Both the position numbers and the translations under genes were made by a program. A stretch of DNA of 33,624 nt from Pseudobdellovibrionaceae bacterium. Lineage in GTDB: Bacteria; Bdellovibrionota; Bdellovibrionia; Bdellovibrionales; Bdellovibrionaceae. This document shows, piece after piece, positions 15,880 to 24,040 of the stretch. The notes under the pieces were generated by a model. The model was not told the origin of the DNA, did not search any database, and was given only the letters and a program-made list of their open reading frames with translations. The stretch spans positions 1-33,624 of the forward strand of contig CANCBY010000003.1 of NCBI GenBank assembly GCA_947374445.1, written 5' to 3'. Every line of letters starts with the position of its first letter. Position 1 is the stretch's first letter.

Positions 15880-17115
15880 ATGAGGTTTTTAGCGCATTTG
15901 ACGCTTCTTTTATTTTTTATGGTTTCGACCGCTATGGCAGAAATCGGGACGCATTTAGAGTTTGAGGTCGTCGGGAGCCTTAAGCCACATTTGAATTGGA
16001 GCCTGAAGTCTAAACCTTGGTTTATTCGCATCCAAGGCCTGCGTTTGAAAAAGTCAGATACCAAAGTCGAAAGGTCGTTAGACTTAAATTTCTCAGAAGC
16101 ATTTAGTTGGGGCCCAGGGCGTTTGTGGACCGCGAGAGATGTTGTTATTTTTGGCGAGGGTTACTCTGCGAGTGAGTTCTCTGATCTTGTCCGAGCTCAG
16201 AGTAAGGTTTCAAGCGCTTCGCTGTGGGTGCGCTCCGTGATAGCTGCACCTTGCGATAGTGTGGACCTCTTTCGCCCACTGGGGCTTGTGCTAGCTGCCC
16301 AAGCCAAGGATGGGGTCGAACAGCATGCCATCACTTGCCAGATCTCGATCACTGAGATGATCGAAACAGAGATTAAAAAGTGGAAAAAAACCGCCGGTGA
16401 TATCATTGATGGCTCTTTCTTTATCCAAATCTCTGAGGGTCTGCAAAAAATGCGAGAGATTTTGCCTCAACTGTACACGCAACTGATTCTTCCGATGGGC
16501 GAGCTTTTGGAGGCCGTTCCATCTTTAGCTCAAGGTCTGATCTGCGAGGTCATGAAATCAAAAGTCACTCAGTTGGGAATTGCTATGATCACGGGCGGTG
16601 GTGGTATGCCGATGATGATCTCACGGATCGGCACAGAGACTTTAGATTTGGTCGGAAAAATTAAAGCCATCACGCGCAATCGCACAGTTTTAAATCACGC
16701 ACGAGCTCTTGAAAAAAGTGGCAAGCTTGATAGGCGGGTAGCAGAGAGGCTTATGGAGCTTGAGGCAGACTTACCCAGCGATATGAAAAAATCAATTTCT
16801 GGCTTTGATAATGGAGAACTTCGGCACAAGCATGTACAAAAACATTCCGACGAGTTCCGCATCAATTCGAAAGCAGACGACGCCTATGAAAACACAGCCA
16901 GAAGATTTGCCAAAGCGACTGATAAGGACAATGTTTCAATCAGGCAGGCCAATGGCGATTATATGAAGTGGAACACCCGCACAGATGAAGTGGTTGTTGT
17001 CGCGCCTAATGGGGTCATTCGGACCTATTACAAGAACACTTGCAGCCCGGCCGAAAACCAACTCTTGCGTTTGGCTTTATCGAGTGCCAATGCTGGCGGC
17101 GATCTTTGTCGCTAG
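15880..17115 (+). CDS. Exported protein with polymorphic-toxin-like C-terminal domain
   Basis: 411 residues. MRFLAHLTLLLFFMVSTAMA is a clear signal peptide. The middle part has no recognised family; it includes a Gly/Met-rich hydrophobic stretch at 232-251 (GIAMITGGGGMPMMISRIG) and conserved-looking Cys125, Cys153 and Cys222. The last 100 residues resemble the C-terminal domain of bacterial polymorphic toxins, probably an RNase-like BECR-type fold: HVQKHSDEF at 318-326, a helix (AYENTARRFAKATDKD), then GDYMKWNTRTDEVVVV and NGVIRTYYK at 359-385. The resemblance is recalled from family pattern (H-x-x-K-H-x-x-E-F ... Y-x-x-x-T-x-E ... G-x-I-R-T-Y) and needs a profile search. No immunity-like gene follows in the next 259 bases. 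The ATG at 15880 is preceded by AAGAG. Confidence 0.65.
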   Translation: MRFLAHLTLLLFFMVSTAMAEIGTHLEFEVVGSLKPHLNWSLKSKPWFIRIQGLRLKKSDTKVERSLDLNFSEAFSWGPGRLWTARDVVIFGEGYSASEFSDLVRAQSKVSSASLWVRSVIAAPCDSVDLFRPLGLVLAAQAKDGVEQHAITCQISITEMIETEIKKWKKTAGDIIDGSFFIQISEGLQKMREILPQLYTQLILPMGELLEAVPSLAQGLICEVMKSKVTQLGIAMITGGGGMPMMISRIGTETLDLVGKIKAITRNRTVLNHARALEKSGKLDRRVAERLMELEADLPSDMKKSISGFDNGELRHKHVQKHSDEFRINSKADDAYENTARRFAKATDKDNVSIRQANGDYMKWNTRTDEVVVVAPNGVIRTYYKNTCSPAENQLLRLALSSANAGGDLCR

Positions 17116-17374
17116 ACTGCCATCTTGAGTGATTTCAAGCTCATGCGGCGTGTGCTTTTAGTGCTTGTTCAATGACGTCGACAAAAGTCTGGGCTCCAAA
17201 GGCATGAAGTTAATGTCTTGGTGCAATCTTAATTTTCAAGATTCCATTTAGTTGCTAAGTCGGACTTAAAAAAGTTTAGTTTAAACCGATAAAGCGATGC
17301 GCTTCATCATTCGTGAGCGTGACGACGACTGAATGGATGATTTTATAGTCTAGTGATATTTCCAGGGGACCAAA

Positions 17375-18724
17375 TTGAAGTCAGAGATGAAGGCCTACAA
17401 AAATCTTTTCAAAAGAAATATCTTCGTTAAATGTCTGAGCCTAATTGCTATCGCAAATTTTGTTTCATTTTTTATTGTTGGTTCTCTAAATATCGAGAGC
17501 AAATATATTTTAATTTTAGTTGATACAACGGTGATCTCGTTGGTGTCTGCGGCAGGATTGTGGAAGTTTGTATGGCGTCCGTTTCAAGATGAAAGTTTAA
17601 ATTATTTTGCGAGTGCCTTTCATATTATTGAGCAAAAGCTAAATGCGATTGAAGAGGTTGCAGTTATATCGATTTGTGACGAGAAAGGTAAGATAACTTT
17701 TGCCAACAAAAAATTTATTGAAATTTCAGGCTATTCGATGGATGAGCTCTTGGGGAAAGAGCATAGCATCGTTAATTCTGGTTTCCATGCGGCAGATTTT
17801 TTTAATCTTATGTGGAAAACAATTCGTGCCGGATGTGTCTGGAATGGCGAGATTCGCAACCATAAAAAAAATGGTCAATTCTATTGGGTGAGCACTTACA
17901 TAATGCCTCTTTTTGATAATCAGAATAATATCGTCAACTATATTTCGATTGGATTTGATATCACGGGGCAAAAGCAGATGGAAAGTGAACTTGAAGTCGA
18001 AAAAAAGAAAAGCATTCATATGGCACGACTTTCGACTTTGGGAGAAATGGCAGCTAACATTGCTCATGAAATCAATAACCCATTGGCTTTAATTTCTGGT
18101 GCTTTGATGCTAATTTCAGAAAACGCACAAAAGCCAAAAATCACTGAAATCGAAAGAGAAAAAATCATTGATTTTTCTGGGCGAGCTGACTTTCAAGCTC
18201 AGAGATTGACTAAAATTGTTAAGAGCTTGCGTGGCTTTGCTCGCGGCAACGCTGAGTACAGCGATATGAGAACCGTTAGGATCGATGATTTGGTCGATTG
18301 CATTAAAACACTCTGCTACGAAAAGCTTCATCTGGCGCAAGTGGAGCTCAAGTATCATCCTTGTGATTTTACGATACAGTGTCACCAAATTCAAATTGAA
18401 CAGGTTCTTGTTAACTTGGTAAATAATGCGGTGGACGCTATAGCTGAAAGTCCTAAACCTTGGATCTTTATCGGGGTTGAAAAACAAGGGGACTATCTCA
18501 TGTTAAAAGTGAGAGACTCTGGACCTAGGATTTCTGACGAAATACTAGAGAAAATGGCGACACCTTACTTTACGACAAAAGAAATTGGTAAAGGCACAGG
18601 TTTGGGTCTGAGTATTTCAAAGACAATTATTAGTAATCACAAGGGAACTCTCTACGTTGACAAAGAGGATTCTAATACTTGCTTTGTGATCAAACTACCT
18701 CACATCTTACGTAAGCAGGCTTAA
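17375..18724 (+). CDS. Orphan membrane PAS histidine kinase with altered G1 box
   Basis: 449 residues. Two membrane segments lie at about 18-36 and 44-66 with almost no periplasmic loop. A PAS domain spans about 85-200 (EEVAVISICDEKGKITFANK; ISGYSMDELLGKEHS; closes SIGFDITGQKQMESEL). HisKA has NIAHEINNPLA with His231. The ATPase has NLVNNAVDAI (347-356) and GTGLGLS (407-413). The G1 box reads DSGPRI (381-386), so the second Gly of D-x-G-x-G is Arg385. The start is TTG at 17375, with AGGGGAC a few bases upstream; an ATG at 17387 lacks such spacing. It belongs to the same subfamily as the two kinases at 8.5-11.8 kb. It is convergent with hemH and has no adjacent regulator. Confidence 0.9.
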   Translation: MKSEMKAYKNLFKRNIFVKCLSLIAIANFVSFFIVGSLNIESKYILILVDTTVISLVSAAGLWKFVWRPFQDESLNYFASAFHIIEQKLNAIEEVAVISICDEKGKITFANKKFIEISGYSMDELLGKEHSIVNSGFHAADFFNLMWKTIRAGCVWNGEIRNHKKNGQFYWVSTYIMPLFDNQNNIVNYISIGFDITGQKQMESELEVEKKKSIHMARLSTLGEMAANIAHEINNPLALISGALMLISENAQKPKITEIEREKIIDFSGRADFQAQRLTKIVKSLRGFARGNAEYSDMRTVRIDDLVDCIKTLCYEKLHLAQVELKYHPCDFTIQCHQIQIEQVLVNLVNNAVDAIAESPKPWIFIGVEKQGDYLMLKVRDSGPRISDEILEKMATPYFTTKEIGKGTGLGLSISKTIISNHKGTLYVDKEDSNTCFVIKLPHILRKQA

Positions 18725-18742
18725 CTCTTTGGCATCATTTTT

Positions 18743-19747
18743 TTACAAATTGTTTATGTGCTGAGCGAATCCATGCACCCATTCCGTGTCATCATTGGGG
18801 CAAGAAATCTGCTGGAGATTCACTCCACCCCAAGCTAAAAACTTTTCACGAAGCTCGATTTGAATTTCTTCGAGAGTCTCAACGCAATCGGCAACAAAAG
18901 CAGGGCTTAAGATAAGAACATTTTTTTTATTGTTCTTTGCGAGATACTCTAGCGTCGCCTCGGTGTAGGGTTGAATCCATTTCGCTCGGCCTAATCGAGA
19001 TTGAAATGAGACAGTGTATTGTTTTTTATCGAGTCCAATATTTGAAGCAATTTTATGAGCTGTTTGAAAGCATTGTGCCCGGTAGCAGTTCTTGCTGCAA
19101 GCATCAGACTTGTCACAGCAATCTGACGTGACCAAACAGCCTGGAGTTTTTTTAATTTGAGACTCTGGCAGTCCATGAAAAGAAAACAAGACATGATCCC
19201 ATGATTTATTCGGTTCATTTTGGAATTGTTGGACCCAAAATTTTTGAAAGAAGTTCTGATGATAAAAAGGTTCAAGGTTTTGCACTTGAAATGAATGGCC
19301 GTGCAAATCAATCACTCGCTGGAACTCTTTGATGGCCGCCGAAGTTGTTGCAGCCGCATACTGCGGATACAATGGTGCAAATACAACTTTGCTAATGCCG
19401 GCATTTTTAAACTTCTCAAGAGCTGACCCGATTGAAGGTTCGCCGTATCTCATGCCTAGCTCGACATGATATTTGCTACCAAGTTCTGCTTGCAGTTTTG
19501 CAGCAAACCGACGTGTGTGCACCATCAGAGGTGAGCCTTCAGTGAACCAAATTTTTTTGTATTTTTCAGAAGAAGACACGCCTCTGATCGGGACGATAAT
19601 TCCTCGAACTAGTATAAATCGAAACAACCAAGGAATGCTTATGACATCTTCGTCCATCAAAAATTGAGATAGAAATTTTTTAACGTCTTTGGGTTCGGGG
19701 CTGTTCGGGCTTCCGATATTGTTAACAAGGACTCCGATGGGGCTCAT
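18743..19747 (-). CDS. hemH: Ferrochelatase with Cys-rich insert
   Basis: Inserts Fe2+ into protoporphyrin IX to make protohaem, the last step of the pathway. Seen: GVLVNNIGSP at the N-terminus, GSPLMVHTRR, APLYPQYAAATTSA, FSFHGLPE with metal-binding/catalytic His191, and the conserved acidic cluster in FVADCVETLEEI. Right after the His motif comes a stretch with Cys204, 210, 211, 217, 221 and 226, consistent with the [2Fe-2S] cluster known in several bacterial ferrochelatases (for example Myxococcus). The 334-residue length is normal. It is the last gene of the haem operon; its ATG overlaps the hemY stop by 4 bases. It converges with the kinase at 17375, 18 bases apart. Confidence 0.97.
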   Translation of the reverse strand: MSPIGVLVNNIGSPNSPEPKDVKKFLSQFLMDEDVISIPWLFRFILVRGIIVPIRGVSSSEKYKKIWFTEGSPLMVHTRRFAAKLQAELGSKYHVELGMRYGEPSIGSALEKFKNAGISKVVFAPLYPQYAAATTSAAIKEFQRVIDLHGHSFQVQNLEPFYHQNFFQKFWVQQFQNEPNKSWDHVLFSFHGLPESQIKKTPGCLVTSDCCDKSDACSKNCYRAQCFQTAHKIASNIGLDKKQYTVSFQSRLGRAKWIQPYTEATLEYLAKNNKKNVLILSPAFVADCVETLEEIQIELREKFLAWGGVNLQQISCPNDDTEWVHGFAQHINNL

Positions 19748-20955
19748 AAATTTAGTTCCTTTTTTTGGGCAATTTCTGCCGCCAAGTCATGACTTCGTTT
19801 TAAAATTTTACTCAATCCTATTCCGCCTAAGTAGTTTCCATGAAGCCAAATATTTTTCATGGGCTTAAGTTCAGAGAGTATTTGTTTGAGCTCCAATGAA
19901 TAGTGCGGGAGCGCTTGTGGCCAGCGAGTGATTTGCAAATGCAAAGGAGCTGTTTTCTCATCGTAGATGATCTGTCGCTCAGAAACGAGCTTGTCTTTAA
20001 TATGAGTCTCTGAAAGATCTACTCCCGAAAGAATCCAGGTCTCACTAAAATACGAAGACTTGCGATCAAAGATGTGGCTATTTTGTAAAATGCCTAAGGG
20101 CCATCGGCCTTCGCTCTGCGGAAAAAGAATTCCAAAGCCTGCGTGTTTTTGCGGAGGCTTTTCAAAAAAGGCTGTGACTGTGGTGATCGGTCGGAGTTCA
20201 ATTCTTTTGAGGAGCTGACTGTTCGAAATGTGAAGTTCAGGGTCCGCTTTGGCGGCACTCAATTGCAAAAGGAGTTCGGCGGCTTGATATGGGTTTGTGC
20301 AAATGACGGTGGCAATATCAGGATCAACCTTGAGCACTGCTTTTTGTGAATACGTGAATTGAACCCCCGCCTTTTCTAAGTGGTGAGTCAGAACCTTGAT
20401 CATTTCGCCCATGCCATTTTTAAAAGAGACAAGGCCTTTGCTTTTTCCTGCGGCTGGATCCTTTTTAAATATCAGCTCGGCGCTCATGCGCTGGGCCTCG
20501 CCAGCATAGATCCCCTGCAGGGCCGCTTCGAGTAGGTACTGCGTGGCTGCGGCGCCAAGAACTCTATGGCCCCATTGATGGATAGTTTCATTTTTTCGGG
20601 GCGAAATTTGCCGAGTGAAAAGCCGTGAGACAAATTTGCAAAGAGTCATTATTGTTTCAAGAGCTGTCAGCGGCCAGCGTCTTGGCAAACTCCGATAAAT
20701 AAAACGCTTTTTAGCCTGAGAGCCGGGTCGGAGTGGCTCCAATTTCAGGTCAGCAATAAACTCTTCAACAAGGCCGTTTGATAGGAATCCATTGGCGGCT
20801 GTCTCATAAATTCCGAAAGATGTATTTGGGCTTGAGATCAAGCCCCCGGTTCGATCTGACTGCTCTATAACTTCGACGGCCACGCCATTTTTATTTAAAA
20901 AGTAGGCAAGGCTCAGGCCTGAAAATCCTGCGCCGATGATTCGAACTTTGTTCAT
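19744..20955 (-). CDS. hemY: Protoporphyrinogen oxidase, FAD-dependent (HemY type)
   Basis: Oxidises protoporphyrinogen IX to protoporphyrin IX with FAD and normally O2. The N-terminal FAD-binding site is IIGAGFSGLSLAYFL, with the GxGxxG glycines at 8-13, followed by EVIEQSDRTGGLISS. RSLPRRWPL and IYAGEAQRMSAELIF are typical of the family, and the C-terminus LHGNYLGGIGLSKILKRSHDLA closes the FAD site. At 403 residues it is shorter than many HemY (about 450-480). The name hemG is also used for this family. It overlaps hemN upstream and hemH downstream by 4 bases each. Confidence 0.9.
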   Translation of the reverse strand: MNKVRIIGAGFSGLSLAYFLNKNGVAVEVIEQSDRTGGLISSPNTSFGIYETAANGFLSNGLVEEFIADLKLEPLRPGSQAKKRFIYRSLPRRWPLTALETIMTLCKFVSRLFTRQISPRKNETIHQWGHRVLGAAATQYLLEAALQGIYAGEAQRMSAELIFKKDPAAGKSKGLVSFKNGMGEMIKVLTHHLEKAGVQFTYSQKAVLKVDPDIATVICTNPYQAAELLLQLSAAKADPELHISNSQLLKRIELRPITTVTAFFEKPPQKHAGFGILFPQSEGRWPLGILQNSHIFDRKSSYFSETWILSGVDLSETHIKDKLVSERQIIYDEKTAPLHLQITRWPQALPHYSLELKQILSELKPMKNIWLHGNYLGGIGLSKILKRSHDLAAEIAQKKELNL

Positions 20956-22319
20956 ATGGACTTTGAGTAGAGCTTACTCTGGCCATTGACTGGATTGGCT
21001 TTTTGCAAATGCTCATCAATAAATGAACAGATGTTTCGAATAAAGGGTCTGCCAGCCAGAGTGATTGATAGAGTTTGTCCGCGCCATTCGATAAGGCCGT
21101 CTTCTTCAAGCCCTTGCATGCGATTTTTTAATACAGTGACTTCACTTTCGGTGGGTACATCCAAATGAAATTGAGTCATTAATTTAAGAATGCGCTGACG
21201 AACTACTTGGTCATCTTCATTCAGAATATGGCCTCTATGTGTAGCGAGTTCTCCTCGCTCGAGAGCTTCCGTGAACTTTGGTAAAAGCTTTTCGTTTTGA
21301 TGAAACATCGAGTGCGATTCAGAGATTGAGCTCACGCCCAAACCCAAGAGCAGGTCGGTCTTAAAATCAGTGTAACCCATAAAATTTCGGTGAAGTTCGC
21401 CCTGGGTTTGTGCTTTGACCATGGTATCTGTCGGGAGAGCAAAGTGATCCATGCCTATTTCGACATAGCCTGCGGCTAAAAAGAGGGCCCTTGCTTCTTC
21501 ATAGAGCTCTCGTTTTTTTTCGGCTGTTGGCAGGTCGTGGTCTTGAAATAGCCGCTGGGCAGGCTTAATCCAAGGCACCAGAGCAAAAGAATATAGTGCG
21601 ACACGGTCAGGCCTTAGCTGCAGAGTTTTTTGGACCGAGTGCTTCATCGACGCAAGGTCTTGCTGTGGAAGACCATAAATTAAATCAAAATTGACTGAAT
21701 GATAGCCAAGATCTCTTGATACTTGTGTGATTTCGGCGGTTATCTCATACGGCTGCAAGCGATTGATCAGAACCTGAACCTTTTTGTTAAAGTCCTGTAC
21801 GCCAAGACTGATCCGGTCAAAACCTGCTTTGCGAAGTGCAAGCAGTTGTTCTTTTGTGGTTCTTCGTGGATCGACTTCGACAGAGGCTTCAAAGTGCTGA
21901 GTAGCCTTTTTCACTTTTGAAAAAATGCCCTCAACCAATTGACTAAGACTTTGTGGCGACAAAAATGTAGGAGTGCCTCCACCTAAATGAATTTGTCGGA
22001 GCGGGCGGTGGCTCAACTCCGGCGCATTTTTAATATAAAGATCAAACTCTTTTAAGAGCAATTCAACATAGGGACTTTCTTGAGTGTGATTTTTTGTGAT
22101 GATTGTGTTGCACCCACAAAAAGTACAAAGAGTTTCACAAAATGGAATATGAATATACAAGGCCCATGAAGAGCTTTCGCCCTTTAAGGTATGACGAATT
22201 TCATTCAGCCACTGGTCTTGACTTGGCGCTTGAGTCCAAGACGGGACCGTCGGGTAGCTTGTGTACCTTGGAACTTGCACGTCATATTTTTTTAGCAGCT
22301 CTTGAAATGGGACTGGCAT
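20952..22319 (-). CDS. hemN: Oxygen-independent coproporphyrinogen III dehydrogenase
   Basis: A radical-SAM enzyme that converts coproporphyrinogen III to protoporphyrinogen IX without oxygen. The N-terminus VPRYTSYPTVPSWTQ and YIHIPFCETLCTFCGCN are HemN signatures; the [4Fe-4S] ligands are Cys61, Cys65 and Cys68, with Cys70 also conserved in true HemN. HLGGGTPTFL, EVDPRRTTKEQL, GVQDFNKKVQVLINR and YGLPQQDLASM follow in the expected order. The 455-residue length is typical. The conserved YTSYPT N-terminus separates it from the HemW haem chaperone. It starts 12 bases after hemE and overlaps hemY by 4 bases. Confidence 0.97.
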   Translation of the reverse strand: MPVPFQELLKKYDVQVPRYTSYPTVPSWTQAPSQDQWLNEIRHTLKGESSSWALYIHIPFCETLCTFCGCNTIITKNHTQESPYVELLLKEFDLYIKNAPELSHRPLRQIHLGGGTPTFLSPQSLSQLVEGIFSKVKKATQHFEASVEVDPRRTTKEQLLALRKAGFDRISLGVQDFNKKVQVLINRLQPYEITAEITQVSRDLGYHSVNFDLIYGLPQQDLASMKHSVQKTLQLRPDRVALYSFALVPWIKPAQRLFQDHDLPTAEKKRELYEEARALFLAAGYVEIGMDHFALPTDTMVKAQTQGELHRNFMGYTDFKTDLLLGLGVSSISESHSMFHQNEKLLPKFTEALERGELATHRGHILNEDDQVVRQRILKLMTQFHLDVPTESEVTVLKNRMQGLEEDGLIEWRGQTLSITLAGRPFIRNICSFIDEHLQKANPVNGQSKLYSKSI

Positions 22320-22331
22320 AACATCTCCAAA

Positions 22332-23393
22332 CTAAAAATGTTTTCTGATCAGCTCAACAAAGCGGCGAACATTGGCTTCAGGTGTTTTTGGTAAAACTCC
22401 ATGTCCAAGCCCACTGACCCAGCCCGCACGCTCAGCCATTGAGAGTTGCAAAAAAGGTTCAACATATTCTTTAACAGCCAGTTCAAACTCATTGGCTGGT
22501 AAAAAAAGTAAGGATTGATCAAAGTTGCCTTGAATAAAACCAGCAGGCGTTGATTTTTTTGCATTCTCTTTTAATAATTCCGGCAAATTCCAACGATGAT
22601 CAAAACCGCGCCCAGCCCAAGGCGCCGCCGCAAAAGCAGAATCAAAAAAACCAGCCTGTGTCGACTTTGAATAGTAACCCACTCGGCCCGGAAATTTGTT
22701 AGCAATCTGGACGAGTCGGGTGGCAAAATATTTTTTAAAATAGGTCGGAGAGAGCTCGCCCACAGAGGTGTCAAAAATCATCACAACTTCGGCACCGGCT
22801 TTGAGTTGCATCTCAATATTGGCAACAATTAGTTTTTGCAAAAGATCTAGACAGCCCTGAGGACCTGACTCTTTGTGCAGGTGTGTTTTTGCAAAAGTAA
22901 GATTGCCAGAGTGACTGCCTTCGCAAGCGTATACAAACAATGTCCAAATTCCACCCACGAAGCCAATCAAGCTTTTGTCCTTTGGCAGCCGCTCACGAGT
23001 TGCTTTTAAAGCTTGAGCTTGAAATTGCAGTTCATAGAGCGCTTCTTCCACGTTTTGTTTAGGCTTAAAGCCAGCCTGTAAGGATTGAATAAACTGAGGT
23101 CCATGTTGGTCTGTGTACGAAAGCCCAAAGCCCAATGCATCGAGCGGAAATAGCAAATCACTAAATAAAATTGAGACATCAAAATCGAAATCTTGAATTG
23201 GGCCCATCGCCACTTCGGCTGCCAACTCTGGCTGGCGGCAAAGTTCTTCAAAGGTGTGTTTGGCTCTGAGTTTTTGGTAGTGGTTGTGATAGCGACCTGC
23301 TTGGCGCATGAACCAAATAGGGGGAGTCTTTTGCTCTTTTTTTTGAATTGCATTTTGAAATTGAATGTTCACAAATTCCTCTCTAACAGCCAT
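22332..23393 (-). CDS. hemE: Uroporphyrinogen decarboxylase
   Basis: Removes four carboxyl groups from uroporphyrinogen III to give coproporphyrinogen III in the cytoplasm. Seen: PPIWFMRQAGRYHNHY with the signature R30-Q-A-G-R34, ILFSDLLFPLDALG with the catalytic Asp79, GFVGGIWTLFVYACEG, and the C-terminal GLGHGVLPKTPEANVRRFVE. The 353-residue length is normal. The ATG at 23393 lies inside the end of the response-regulator gene (25-base overlap), which ties the two-component genes to the haem genes in one transcript. hemN follows after 12 bases. Confidence 0.96.
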   Translation of the reverse strand: MAVREEFVNIQFQNAIQKKEQKTPPIWFMRQAGRYHNHYQKLRAKHTFEELCRQPELAAEVAMGPIQDFDFDVSILFSDLLFPLDALGFGLSYTDQHGPQFIQSLQAGFKPKQNVEEALYELQFQAQALKATRERLPKDKSLIGFVGGIWTLFVYACEGSHSGNLTFAKTHLHKESGPQGCLDLLQKLIVANIEMQLKAGAEVVMIFDTSVGELSPTYFKKYFATRLVQIANKFPGRVGYYSKSTQAGFFDSAFAAAPWAGRGFDHRWNLPELLKENAKKSTPAGFIQGNFDQSLLFLPANEFELAVKEYVEPFLQLSMAERAGWVSGLGHGVLPKTPEANVRRFVELIRKHF

Positions 23394-24040
23394 TGATATC
23401 CACGTCCTCTAACGGTTTTGATACGAAGGCTTTCGTCTTTTAAGTAACTTCGAAGTTTGACAATAATATTATCGATACTGCGGTGGCTTAGGTCACTCTC
23501 GACTCCCCACACTTCGTTCATAATGGCATCACGGTCAATAACCTGCGGTGCCTGTCTGATCAAGATCTGTAGAACCTTCATTTCGGAATCGGGAATAATT
23601 TGCAGCTCTCCGTCAGAGTCTTTGATCGAAAGCTCATCAAAACTGATCAAAAGAGAGCCTACCTGCAATGAATTTAAGCTTACGTGCGCGCTCAACACAT
23701 GATGAATTCGGAGCAGCAATTCTTTAAGAAGAAAAGGTTTTGGAATAAATTCTTCTGCCCCTAATTGATAACCTTGGAGTCGACTCTCAGCATCGGCTTG
23801 GGCTGTCAGAAATAAAAAAGGAACGGAGCTGACCGCACGGATTTGTTTTGCTAACTCAAAACCGTTTCCGTCAGGTAAGCCGACATCCAGTATAGCAAGG
23901 TCGCATTTTTTTACATGATTCATTTGTTTGATGGCATTTGCAAAAGATTTTTCCCATTGGACAGCGTAGTCCTGGCTGAGGCGGTCAAAAAGTGATTGTC
24001 CTAGGGACGCATCGTCTTCGACGAGAAACAGCCTTTTCAT
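23369..24040 (-). CDS. OmpR-family response regulator inside the haem operon
   Basis: 223 residues. The receiver domain (1-118) has the acidic pocket Asp9/Asp10, phospho-acceptor Asp52 in ILDVGLPDGNG, Thr79 and Lys101 in IPKPF, all intact. The C-terminal winged helix has SHRSIDNIIVKLRSYLKD and the closing hairpin IKTVRGRGYQW, typical of OmpR/PhoB DNA-binding domains. The ATG overlaps the kinase stop by 4 bases upstream, and the end overlaps hemE by 25 bases. The natural inference is control of the haem genes. A matching direct-repeat site is seen in the hemA-hemB upstream region. Confidence 0.95.
   Translation of the reverse strand: MKRLFLVEDDASLGQSLFDRLSQDYAVQWEKSFANAIKQMNHVKKCDLAILDVGLPDGNGFELAKQIRAVSSVPFLFLTAQADAESRLQGYQLGAEEFIPKPFLLKELLLRIHHVLSAHVSLNSLQVGSLLISFDELSIKDSDGELQIIPDSEMKVLQILIRQAPQVIDRDAIMNEVWGVESDLSHRSIDNIIVKLRSYLKDESLRIKTVRGRGYQWLLERNL

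Noticed and set aside
17140..17210. Minus-strand open stretch of about 21 codons (HAFGAQTFVDVIEQALKAHAA)
   Set aside because: It looks protein-like, but a stop lies right upstream and there is no start; too short to call even as a pseudogene.
17225..17243. AATCTT/AAGATT inverted repeat upstream of the third kinase
   Set aside because: A 6-bp stem in AT-rich DNA is expected by chance; no T run or other supporting signal.
18736..18742. T run between the third kinase and hemH as a terminator
   Set aside because: Seven T residues are present but no stem precedes them on either strand.
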